From a virus, in the IMG/VR virus record IMGVR_UViG_3300020165_000141, positions 1 through 25,019 of that record: a stretch of 25,019 bases of DNA, one strand, 5' to 3'. Below the pieces are notes generated by a model. That model made no database searches. It was not told where the DNA came from and worked only from the letters and a program-made list of their open reading frames with translations. Positions 8,300-14,546 of the stretch are shown here, one piece after another. The position numbers and the translations under genes are program-made. Numbering within the stretch: position 1 is the first letter of the stretch; every line of letters begins with the position of its first letter.

Positions 8300-9382
8300 T
8301 TAAATAAGGTTAGCTAATTTCTTAAACCTATCTCTCAACTCAGTACTTTCAGAAATTACTTTCTTTTCAGACTTTGTTGAAGCAACCGGCTTAGAAGCGC
8401 TTCCCTTAGATTCATTAATATTATTTCTAACAGAAATGAAAGATTCACCAAGTGTGGAATAAACCAACTTGACTTCTCTTAGACTTCCTGCTCTGTCGAA
8501 TTGCTCAACGACTTTCATCTTCTGTTCATTGTTTAGACCATACTTACGGAACAACTTATTTGTAAATAATAGTTTAGCATTTAGCAGATTGACTTCATTT
8601 AGCTTTCCACGAAGTGTTTCGATTACGGAGCGATGTTCTTCAAGATCAGATTTAAGTTCTTTGACTTCATCTTTCTTTTCATCTTCATCTTCTTCCTCAG
8701 AAAGAGCTGCAAGAACTTCATCAAGATCGATATCTTCATCAACATCATCTTTGTCCTTATCCTCACCTTCTTTAAGTTTAGCACCTTGAGGATCTTCCTC
8801 ATCTTTATTAGAAGCTAGTTTTACACCAGTACCTTTACCGATGCCAGAAGAAGTAGATTGTTCATCCATATCATCTTTTTTATCTTTTTCTTCAGCTTCA
8901 TCTATTTCAGATTCTAACTCTTTGATTACAGATTCTAAATCAAGATCTTCATTTTTCTCATCTTCATCGTCTTTCATCATTTCATCTTTCATTTCATCTT
9001 CATCTTCTTCCTCAGAAACGACAGGTGCATACTTCACACCATTAATTTCAATGACACCTTCCATTTCCATTTCTTCTGAATCTTCATCAGATGGGTCCAT
9101 ATCGGCATCATCCATCTTAGCCATCTCATCTTTTGAATCTTCATCGGAAGGATCTTCATCAGCATCATACATCTTAGCCATTTCTTCCGGATCTTCGTCA
9201 GGCTCTTCCATCGCTTCCTTTTCCATCTCATCTTCATCTTCCATTTCTGTCTGAATCTTCTGTGATAGCATATTCTGTAAGCGTGGAGTAAAAGCCTCTT
9301 CTAAAGCCATCTTTGCGTTTTCTAAAGCAGTCTCACGAACAGCTTTTGCGTCAGCAATTGCGTCTTTTAAGAGATCATCCAT
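8300..9382 (-). CDS. Acidic prohead scaffold protein, gp22-like
   Basis: The protein has 360 residues and is extremely rich in Asp, Glu, Lys and Met in its middle (about 45-245), where a 19-residue unit is repeated. Residues about 250-310 form a conserved-looking helical part, VNLLNAKLLFTNKLFRKYGL followed by EQKMKVVEQFDRAGSLREVK, seen in scaffold proteins of T4-like marine phages as I recall them. The scaffold directs assembly of the capsid protein and is then degraded. Several Leu/Ile-x-Glu-Ala/Ser/Gly sites (ALEEA, INES, ISES, LKEG) fit digestion by the prohead protease. The gene directly precedes the capsid gene, as gp22 precedes gp23 in T4. A leader of about 120 bases with hairpins and a promoter-like motif precedes the ATG, which has AGGAG at an ideal distance. 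Confidence 0.87.
   Translation of the reverse strand: MDDLLKDAIADAKAVRETALENAKMALEEAFTPRLQNMLSQKIQTEMEDEDEMEKEAMEEPDEDPEEMAKMYDADEDPSDEDSKDEMAKMDDADMDPSDEDSEEMEMEGVIEINGVKYAPVVSEEEDEDEMKDEMMKDDEDEKNEDLDLESVIKELESEIDEAEEKDKKDDMDEQSTSSGIGKGTGVKLASNKDEEDPQGAKLKEGEDKDKDDVDEDIDLDEVLAALSEEEDEDEKKDEVKELKSDLEEHRSVIETLRGKLNEVNLLNAKLLFTNKLFRKYGLNNEQKMKVVEQFDRAGSLREVKLVYSTLGESFISVRNNINESKGSASKPVASTKSEKKVISESTELRDRFKKLANLI
9074..9187 (-). repeat. Tandem 19-codon repeat in the scaffold
   Basis: Residues 66-84 and 85-103 are a tandem duplication with the core EMAKM, DAD, DPSDEDS. The DNA is equally repetitive, so length variation between related phages is likely here. Confidence 0.8.
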
Positions 9383-9406
9383 TATTATTCTCCTATTTAG
9401 GATTTA

Positions 9407-9427
9407 GTATAGTTATTGGGAACTATA
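9407..9427 (-). promoter_or_regulatory. Candidate promoter element and small hairpin before the scaffold gene
   Basis: Positions 9407-9417 read AATAACTATAC on the minus strand, identical to the element before the gp13-like gene, and end 24 bases before the scaffold ATG. TATACT is a good -10 hexamer, but no -35 box is seen. The same bases form one arm of a 7-bp hairpin (9408-9414 with 9421-9427, 6-base loop). Whether it acts as a promoter, an RNA structure or both cannot be decided from the sequence. Confidence 0.4.
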
Positions 9428-9449
9428 ATAGAATTATTACATTTCGATT

Positions 9450-9478
9450 ACACCGTATGCGGTAGGAACGGTGTTTTT
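9450..9478. promoter_or_regulatory. Hairpin in the scaffold leader
   Basis: A 7-bp GC-containing stem (ACACCGT with ACGGTGT) encloses an 11-base loop between bS21 and the scaffold gene. On the plus strand it is followed by five T, so it resembles a terminator for antisense transcripts. On the coding minus strand there is no T tract, so there it would be a leader or processing structure. Confidence 0.4.
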
Positions 9479-9490
9479 AGTTTAGATATA

Positions 9491-9498
9491 TATAAATA
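9491..9498. promoter_or_regulatory. Intergenic TATAAATA motif, plus-strand orientation
   Basis: A perfect match to the T4 late-promoter box lies eight bases past the bS21 stop, but it points against the genes. The same motif recurs at 10520-10527 and 14530-14537, always in a gap between minus-strand genes. On the coding strand it reads TATTTATA. Function unknown. Confidence 0.3.
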
Positions 9499-9505
9499 TA
9501 AGAAA

Positions 9506-9733
9506 TTAAAATTTTCTTCCTCTTTGTCGTGAATCTTCCTCTGCAAGTTTAATTTTCTTCCAATGATTACGAGCCTTAGCCTTATTTTTCATCTCTTTTT
9601 TAATTTCGGACTTCTTTTTGTAAAACTCTCTTTCTCTCAACTCATACATCATACCTGAGTCTTTTACTTTTCTTTTAAAAATACTGATAGCTTTTTCGTA
9701 ATTATTATTCTTTACAATAACCTTTATTGACAT
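9506..9733 (-). CDS. rpsU: Phage-encoded ribosomal protein bS21
   Basis: The protein has 75 residues and is strongly basic. It follows the bS21 pattern along its length: a short beta strand (IKVIVKNNNYEKAISIFKRK), then VKDSGMMYELREREFYKK, which corresponds to the cellular RREFYEKP region, then a Lys/Arg-rich helix. E. coli S21 is 71 residues. Cellular bS21 sits by the 3' end of 16S rRNA near the anti-Shine-Dalgarno sequence and helps initiation. Phage copies are known from marine phages, and they are thought to replace the host protein and favour phage messages. Here the gene lies among head genes, one base after the previous stop, with AGAGG five bases before the ATG, so it would be made late with the virion proteins. 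It could also have a structural role, but nothing in the sequence points to one. Confidence 0.88.
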   Translation of the reverse strand: MSIKVIVKNNNYEKAISIFKRKVKDSGMMYELREREFYKKKSEIKKEMKNKAKARNHWKKIKLAEEDSRQRGRKF

Positions 9734-9734
9734 A

Positions 9735-10502
9735 TTAACCTCTATCTCTTAATTTAATCGCTGCAGCAATCTTTTTTGAAAGTTGTGCTTTTTTCTTTGG
9801 ATCTTTCGTCTTTAACTTCTGATCTCTCATTCTGTTTATAAGAATGTTTTGGTTGTATTTCAAACTTTTAGTGGAGGGATCATCTGCTTCATTTTTTGCT
9901 TTATAATTTCTATCCACATAATTATAAAAATCCTTTTCATCCTCTGGTTTTAATTCATCAGGTGAACTAATTCCAAATTTTTTCATAGCCTTCTTAAAAA
10001 ATTCTTTGTATCCATCATCCTCTTTAAACATCATATCCTTACTTTCATTAGCTTCACTATCCTCATCATCGTGACCAGGCACATGCTTTTCACCGATTGA
10101 ATAGTATCTACCCAAGATGTTTCCCATATCCTCATATAGTCCTGTCATTCTTTCTTGTAGTGAGTTAGCCTCTTGAGCAACCTTAGAGAACTGACCTGAA
10201 AGACCTTTAAGCTCTTTCATATTACGACTTACAGTAACCTTATCAAACATATCCTCAGTTTCGGATAACGTATGTTGAGCAGCACCCTCAGCAATAGATG
10301 ATAGTGACTCTGCCACTTCCTTTAGATTTCCGCTTCCGTATATGTTTTCGCCTATAGAATTATAGTTATTGATTTTCTCAACCAATTCATTAACATTTAC
10401 CTTTGGAGTATCATCCTCTTCCTTTAACCAAGGATTATTAGATACCATACCACCAGCGGTAGCTACTTCTTTTAGTAAATCTTTTAACTTTATGTTTGCC
10501 AT
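9735..10502 (-). CDS. Head-cluster protein with EFFKK-type C-terminal domain
   Basis: The protein has 255 residues and is not a family I can name. The first 20 residues (MANIKLKDLLKEVATAGG) look like the capsid-targeting leaders of T4 internal proteins, a short helix ending in Glu. The middle (about 60-140) is helical with a likely coiled coil. Residues 162-204 hold DGYKEFFKKAMKKFGISSPD and YNYVDRNYK, a small helical domain I recall in marine phage virion proteins. A SIAEG motif near residue 71 fits a prohead-protease site. The gene has AAGGAG before its ATG, follows a gap of 41 bases, and is coupled to bS21. A prohead core or internal head protein is the best guess. Confidence 0.6.
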   Translation of the reverse strand: MANIKLKDLLKEVATAGGMVSNNPWLKEEDDTPKVNVNELVEKINNYNSIGENIYGSGNLKEVAESLSSIAEGAAQHTLSETEDMFDKVTVSRNMKELKGLSGQFSKVAQEANSLQERMTGLYEDMGNILGRYYSIGEKHVPGHDDEDSEANESKDMMFKEDDGYKEFFKKAMKKFGISSPDELKPEDEKDFYNYVDRNYKAKNEADDPSTKSLKYNQNILINRMRDQKLKTKDPKKKAQLSKKIAAAIKLRDRG

Positions 10503-10519
10503 AATATTGTCTCCTTAGA

Positions 10520-10527
10520 TATAAATA
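10520..10527. promoter_or_regulatory. Intergenic TATAAATA motif within an inverted repeat
   Basis: TATAAATA on the plus strand is flanked by AGATAT and ATATCT, forming a small inverted repeat between the HNH-like gene and the EFFKK-type gene, 17 bases past the stop of the former. Orientation is opposite to the genes. It could be a protein-binding site. Confidence 0.3.
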
Positions 10528-10543
10528 TCTAATTTTTAATTTT

Positions 10544-11395
10544 TTACTTTACAAATTTAAATGCTATCTTAGCCATTTTCATCAGGGGTTGTGAGGTAAA
10601 TTTCTTTTTATTTGATGTATTAATAGCATCATATACCTTCACAATAGCATTAGCAGTATATCCATCTACCCTCATTTTCTTACCAGATACAGGATCCTTC
10701 ATAACTTTATTCTGTTTTTTCTTTACGATATCCCTAAGATCAACTATTACAGGTGGTTCTTTAACTTCATTCACACCTTCTTTCTTAACTTTGGTGCCCT
10801 TGTGCTTTTTAATTTTTTTAGCCATTTTGTCACCCAAGCCCTCATTAGCTTTTCTAAGAGCATATTCTACTCTACCATTTTTAGATAATCCCTTAGCCAT
10901 CTTTTCAATCTTCTTTACAGCGGATGTCATATTACCACCCATTCTCTTAGCTAACTTAACTGCGGCATCAACCTTTGCCGATGGAAACATTTTTGTAGTA
11001 CCTTCTTTAATTTTTTTACCACCCATCTTGTTATAAACTTTTATTAATCTTTCTAAATGATCTTCATCTCTAGCATTCTTAACCATTCCTTGCTTTTCAA
11101 TTTTCTTTTTAAACATAAGAATTGCATCTCTTAGCTTACCAATTTCAAGCGGATTACCTTCGTTTATCGATTCTTTCTTTAGACGACTCTTTTCAGCTCT
11201 ACCACGATTTTTAGATTGTGATTCAAATCCCACGATTTTTCCCCTTTTATGTGAGGCGTCCTTGCCATCACCGTTACCATAAGTACCCTTCTTTCGATTG
11301 TACTGATTTAATTCTGCTCTGTACTTCTTAGACTTTGTAGAAGATTGAAATTTCTTGTACTCTGCCTTGTAATCTCTTTTTTTAGCCTCATCCAC
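10544..11395 (-). CDS. Basic protein with degenerate HNH-like N-terminal domain
   Basis: The protein has 283 residues and is very Lys-rich. Residues 1-75, with RDYKAEYKKFQSSTKSKKYR, GDGKDASHKRGK and SKNRGRAEKSRLKK, resemble the small HNH-type domain (DHKDGN...NLR...SKNR) that occurs in many phage proteins. Here the usual Asp-His pair and Asn are not intact, so catalysis is doubtful. The rest is helical, with INEGN and KIKEGTTK matching prohead-protease sites, which suggests a core protein processed in the prohead. The only usable start is GTG at 11395, with a poor ribosome binding site. The frame is open upstream to the TGA that ends the DUF3008-like gene, so the two reading frames are in phase and separated by that one stop. 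Readthrough giving a fusion is possible. Confidence 0.65.
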   Translation of the reverse strand: MDEAKKRDYKAEYKKFQSSTKSKKYRAELNQYNRKKGTYGNGDGKDASHKRGKIVGFESQSKNRGRAEKSRLKKESINEGNPLEIGKLRDAILMFKKKIEKQGMVKNARDEDHLERLIKVYNKMGGKKIKEGTTKMFPSAKVDAAVKLAKRMGGNMTSAVKKIEKMAKGLSKNGRVEYALRKANEGLGDKMAKKIKKHKGTKVKKEGVNEVKEPPVIVDLRDIVKKKQNKVMKDPVSGKKMRVDGYTANAIVKVYDAINTSNKKKFTSQPLMKMAKIAFKFVK

Positions 11396-11416
11396 CGGAT
11401 TCTCTTTCGTATATCC

Positions 11417-11617
11417 TCAGGTTTCACAAATTTTTTGTTCTTTCTTTACAGGCAAATCATCATGCTTTGTTTTAGCATACTTCCTCACACTACTCTTCTT
11501 CATAGACTTAGCAGCCTTTTGAGCTGCCTTTGAAAACTTTCCAGCGGGTGCTTCACCCTTCTGTATTGACCTTACTATACCCATAAACTTTTGTTGTTGT
11601 TTGGATTTAGATGGCAC
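11417..11617 (-). CDS. DUF3008-like small basic protein
   Basis: The protein has 66 residues. MPSKSKQQQKFMGIV and AAKSMKKSSVRKYAKTKHDD, ending near LPVKK, fit the DUF3008 pattern (MPAKSxAQQRFMG...FAxTKHxGLP) known from phages and bacteria; its function is unknown. The start is GTG at 11617, directly after the protease stop (TAAGTG), with AGAGG upstream inside the protease gene, so translation is probably coupled. The stop is TGA, rare in this window, and the next gene continues in the same frame. Its place next to the prohead protease suggests a minor head or DNA-binding protein packaged with the core, which is inference only. Confidence 0.8.
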   Translation of the reverse strand: MPSKSKQQQKFMGIVRSIQKGEAPAGKFSKAAQKAAKSMKKSSVRKYAKTKHDDLPVKKEQKICET

Positions 11618-12223
11618 TTATCCTCTCAGTATATCATTAATTACCGATTCAACCTTACCATACTTTGAATCACGGACAGTTGAGTGTTCCACACTCTCAT
11701 TCATTCCGCCAGCAGGATACATAAAAGCACCATGCGTAGATGGATTGGATACGAAATCAAATGCAATCAATTCAAAATCATCCTGTACCTCACTAGCACC
11801 CTCAGTTACGGATTCAACCGAACCCATACCACGGGAGCTGATACCTAACTTAATACCGCTCTTAAATAATTCTTTTAGTATGTTACCGCTTGGAGTTGGT
11901 AGAACCTCTACAGTTCCAACCAAATCATCACCATTCCAATTCATCTCTGTAATATTATGTGATACATTGGCTAGGTTCACAACGGATGATTCAGGGTGAT
12001 CTAATTCACCCATAGCCCTTTTCTGATTAATAAAATTCTGAAAATACTTCTTAGCCTCACGCATTAGTATTTCTTTTGGGTATACCCTACCATTCTGATT
12101 TTTGGTGTCTGCTCTTTGGAGAACACCCTTAACAACTAACTTTCCGTTGTTCTCTTTCATAGCCTCACTTATTTGGTTAGGCTGTATTTCAAATGGTAGA
12201 TAATCTACTATTAGTTGTTTCAT
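11618..12223 (-). CDS. Prohead core protease, gp21-like
   Basis: The protein has 201 residues, close to T4 gp21 (212). This serine protease sits in the prohead core, cleaves the capsid protein, digests scaffold and core proteins, and finally itself. The family motifs are in order: NQNGRVYPKEIL (about 42-53), GELDHPES with the catalytic His76, GISSRGMGS with the nucleophile at Ser129 or Ser130, and FDFVSNPST with Asp156. Likely self-cleavage sites are ISE20-A and VTE-G near residue 141. The ATG directly follows the preceding stop. The gene stands upstream of scaffold and capsid as in T4, but five genes, including bS21, are inserted between. The cleavage specificity known for this family is what makes the linker motifs of the 1616-residue protein worth noting. 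Confidence 0.94.
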   Translation of the reverse strand: MKQLIVDYLPFEIQPNQISEAMKENNGKLVVKGVLQRADTKNQNGRVYPKEILMREAKKYFQNFINQKRAMGELDHPESSVVNLANVSHNITEMNWNGDDLVGTVEVLPTPSGNILKELFKSGIKLGISSRGMGSVESVTEGASEVQDDFELIAFDFVSNPSTHGAFMYPAGGMNESVEHSTVRDSKYGKVESVINDILRG

Positions 12224-13027
12224 TTACTTTTCTCCAAAAAATCTATCATAATTTTCTTTTAGAATGTGCTGTTTGGATTCTTTAATTGGTTTATATTTTT
12301 TTCCATTGATTGTGACTGTTTCGTCTTTACCGTTCATAATAGATTCTATTTCATCTTTCATACCCTCAAGACTCTCACCATTATTCAATGCATTTTTAAT
12401 TTTTTCGTTACCTAAAAGTTTATCTAATGCAGATTCCATTTCTTCTTTAGTATCAAACATTTTACCTACAATTGGACCACCCATCGCATCAGGACCATTT
12501 GCAGCGATTGAGTATTGTATTCCTTTGTTAGCTCCACCTGTACCAGAACCATCACCAAAATCATTTGCAGCAACTGTAATTTGATTGTCTCCTTCATAGT
12601 CACCACCTTTACCGATATTGATGTAACTCATACCTTGATCGTTCCCAGCTATATCGCTTTCTATTCCGTACTTATCGGATATTTTTTCAGCACTATCCGC
12701 AGCTTGCTTTCTAGCTTCTTCTTCTGTGTCTTTTTCATTAGAGAACACTCTATCTACCTTATCCGAACCACCACGATCATCTCCACCATCTCTATCAAAA
12801 TCACCACCGCCCATAGCTTGTCCTTTTGGCTTTTCCTCACCATCACCATCATCCTGCATCTTATCCCAAGCTATTTTAGCTGGATGGTCTTTGTCCATCT
12901 TTTTAGCTGAACCGGCTTTCATTTCACCTTGCTCACCATCCTTCTTTTTATATTTGATAATTTTATCATCATCAACCTCGTTGACAAGTTCCATCATCAT
13001 ATCTTTATAGGATTCTAGTATTTTCAT
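12224..13027 (-). CDS. Acidic, Gly/Asp-rich prohead core-like protein
   Basis: The protein has 267 residues and no named family that I recognise. The N-terminus (MKILESYKDMMMELVNEVDD) is an amphipathic helix ending in a V-N-E motif, like capsid-targeting leaders. Residues about 30-100 are low-complexity Asp/Lys/Gly-rich, and the middle has beta-type segments (INIGKGGDYEGDNQITVAAN, KGIQYSIAANGPD). The end contains VTINGKKYKPIKESKQ, with IKE-S another protease-type site. In T4 the small core proteins gp67 and gp68 lie between portal and protease, so a core role is the best guess from place and composition. The ATG overlaps the preceding stop (TAATG), GGAG is eight bases upstream, and the stop abuts the protease start. 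Confidence 0.6.
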   Translation of the reverse strand: MKILESYKDMMMELVNEVDDDKIIKYKKKDGEQGEMKAGSAKKMDKDHPAKIAWDKMQDDGDGEEKPKGQAMGGGDFDRDGGDDRGGSDKVDRVFSNEKDTEEEARKQAADSAEKISDKYGIESDIAGNDQGMSYINIGKGGDYEGDNQITVAANDFGDGSGTGGANKGIQYSIAANGPDAMGGPIVGKMFDTKEEMESALDKLLGNEKIKNALNNGESLEGMKDEIESIMNGKDETVTINGKKYKPIKESKQHILKENYDRFFGEK

Positions 13028-13212
13028 TAGTCTTTCTCCATCATAATTTCGGTTCTAAGACTCTCCAACTCTTCTATCCATTGGTTGAGCCTTGTTAACA
13101 TATAATTCTTTGTCACATCCTTTCTCTGTATCTCAATCTGCCATCTCTTTAGCAAAGTAGAAATACTGAAAAGAGTGTCCATATAGGACTTCTTCTTATC
13201 TTCAAACGGCAT
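13027..13212 (-). CDS. Small helical protein, unknown
   Basis: The protein has 61 residues, predicted almost entirely helical and highly charged (KKSYMDTLFSISTLLKRWQI, WIEELESLRTEIMMEKD). I do not recognise it. It is kept as a gene because it fills the space between two genes exactly, starts 12 bases after the preceding stop with GAG upstream, and ends with a TAATG overlap onto the next gene. Size and place recall T4 gp68 or gp67, but there is no sequence evidence for that. Confidence 0.65.
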   Translation of the reverse strand: MPFEDKKKSYMDTLFSISTLLKRWQIEIQRKDVTKNYMLTRLNQWIEELESLRTEIMMEKD

Positions 13213-13223
13213 AATGTTCTCGG

Positions 13224-13652
13224 TTACTGTAACTGACCTACTTTATTCGCTAGTTTTACTAACCTCTCACTTATTTTGTTTAAAGCCTTATGTGTATTCT
13301 TCCAATAAGAATGTGAATCCACTTTTAATTCATTTTTAAGACGAACATTCATCTTAACTAATCTATTTAATTCATTGAGACTATCTCTAATCTCTCTCAT
13401 TGACCTACCAATTTTTTGTTTCGGAGACAAAGATTCATCATTTCTGTAATCGTGATACCTTCCCTCTTTAACTACATCATATCCGGTAGAATTGGTGGAT
13501 ATTTTTTTCTTTTTCTTCTTATCCTTACTTCTCCCACCGCTAAAAGCCATCGGCGTCTGATATCCTGGTGTAGCAGAAGAGGTAGAAGCTTCTTCAAGCT
13601 CATTTCTAATCAATTCTCTGATAATCTCTTTGAGCTTATCTATCTTTGACAT
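13224..13652 (-). CDS. Small head-cluster protein with TPGYQTPMAF motif
   Basis: The protein has 142 residues. It starts with a charged amphipathic helix (MSKIDKLKEIIRELIRNELE) ending in LEE-AS, a possible prohead-protease site like the leaders of T4 internal proteins. The segment SATPGYQTPMAFSGG follows, a motif I recall from uncharacterised proteins of T4-like marine phages. After a Lys run (about 46-51) the C-terminal half is helical, with a likely coiled coil. The ATG has AAGGAG upstream and overlaps the end of the previous gene by 17 bases. Function is unknown; a core or minor capsid protein is plausible from the context. Confidence 0.65.
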   Translation of the reverse strand: MSKIDKLKEIIRELIRNELEEASTSSATPGYQTPMAFSGGRSKDKKKKKKISTNSTGYDVVKEGRYHDYRNDESLSPKQKIGRSMREIRDSLNELNRLVKMNVRLKNELKVDSHSYWKNTHKALNKISERLVKLANKVGQLQ

Positions 13653-14499
13653 TTTTTAGCTCCTTAACCAATTCATAATATCGCATAAGTGTAACTACCT
13701 GTTTATCTTCGACTATTCTACCTTTCATTAAGGTACCTGCTTGATTAACAGCCTCATTAAGCTTAATCTTAGTGATTTTATCGTCAACTGTAGGAAGAAT
13801 TGATTGGAGTTGCTTCTTTACCTTTACAGTTTCCTCTTCTATGAACCCTTTTAAAGAATTTGTGTTTGAAATGTTGTTTATATACTCTTTAAGCAGTTTT
13901 TTCTGTGAGCCGCTTAAGTTTTTGTACTTTTTATTAAATTTTTCGACTAATATACCATAAGCAAGCAATCGTAAATCTTTTTCCTGCTTTCTATACCCCT
14001 CTACTAGCTCCTTATCCTTTGTTTTGGTAGAAACATTTTTTCTTGTGATGTGTTCTACTATTGTAAATAGATTTTGGGTTTTATTTGTAGGATGTTCTGT
14101 ATTTTTGTTTTCAAATAGCTTATAGATGGATGCACTTACCTTATAGTTTGATATTCTAGCCATAAAGAAGTCATTTACATTGTAATTTTTCTTAATTTCT
14201 TTAATTAGATTATATTTTTCTCTTCTTAAAGATGAAGCATTTAACTTTTGGTGTGCTTTAACAACAGCCTCTACCAAATGGTTAGCCTTTGCTTCTGATT
14301 TATAATTTTCGGTTGTTAAAACCCTATATAAATCATATTCCTTTCCCAATTCTGTCTTTTTATTAAAAAAAGACTTTAAAATATCAGCAGCCTCCGCTTT
14401 TTTATTATTATTTAACACATCCACTGTTATCTGCCGTGTTAATAATTCAAACAATATGCCTGTATTGCGAATTTTCGAGTGCTTTGTTTGTGAACTCAT
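13636..14499 (-). CDS. Helical protein after the portal, unknown
   Basis: The protein has 287 residues, Lys-rich and largely helical. It begins MSSQTKHSKIRNTGILFELL, followed by TRQITVDVLNNNKKAEAADI; I recall similar openings in uncharacterised marine phage proteins next to the portal but know no function. I chose the ATG at 14499 because GGAG lies seven bases upstream; a TTG at 14520 in the same frame would lie over that site. No transmembrane segment or catalytic motif is visible. It follows the portal after a 47-base gap containing a TATAAATA motif. It could be a prohead core or portal-associated assembly factor. Confidence 0.65.
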   Translation of the reverse strand: MSSQTKHSKIRNTGILFELLTRQITVDVLNNNKKAEAADILKSFFNKKTELGKEYDLYRVLTTENYKSEAKANHLVEAVVKAHQKLNASSLRREKYNLIKEIKKNYNVNDFFMARISNYKVSASIYKLFENKNTEHPTNKTQNLFTIVEHITRKNVSTKTKDKELVEGYRKQEKDLRLLAYGILVEKFNKKYKNLSGSQKKLLKEYINNISNTNSLKGFIEEETVKVKKQLQSILPTVDDKITKIKLNEAVNQAGTLMKGRIVEDKQVVTLMRYYELVKELKNVKDR

Positions 14500-14529
14500 A
14501 TTAAACTCCAATTTATACAATTCTTCATA

Positions 14530-14537
14530 TATAAATA
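14530..14537. promoter_or_regulatory. Intergenic TATAAATA motif after the portal gene
   Basis: TATAAATA on the plus strand lies in the 47-base gap between portal and the following gene, ten bases past the portal stop. It is the third copy of this box in a gap, again in antisense orientation to the genes. Confidence 0.3.
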
Positions 14538-14546
14538 TATGATTAC

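Noticed and set aside
8469-9254. Serine-rich open frames opposite the scaffold gene
   Set aside because: They are the antisense of the Asp/Glu codon runs (GAT/GAA read as ATC/TTC and TCT/TCA). There are no start signals.
9491-9498. TATAAATA as an ordinary late promoter for the genes shown
   Set aside because: It points to the plus strand, where there are no genes; it is reported only as an odd motif.
10544-11617. Reassignment of TGA to Trp in this phage
   Set aside because: Trp is encoded by TGG in all recognised genes and none has an internal TGA, so only local readthrough remains possible.
14499-14520. TTG start seven codons upstream for the 287-residue protein
   Set aside because: The ATG at 14499 has GGAG at the proper distance, and the longer reading would run through that site.
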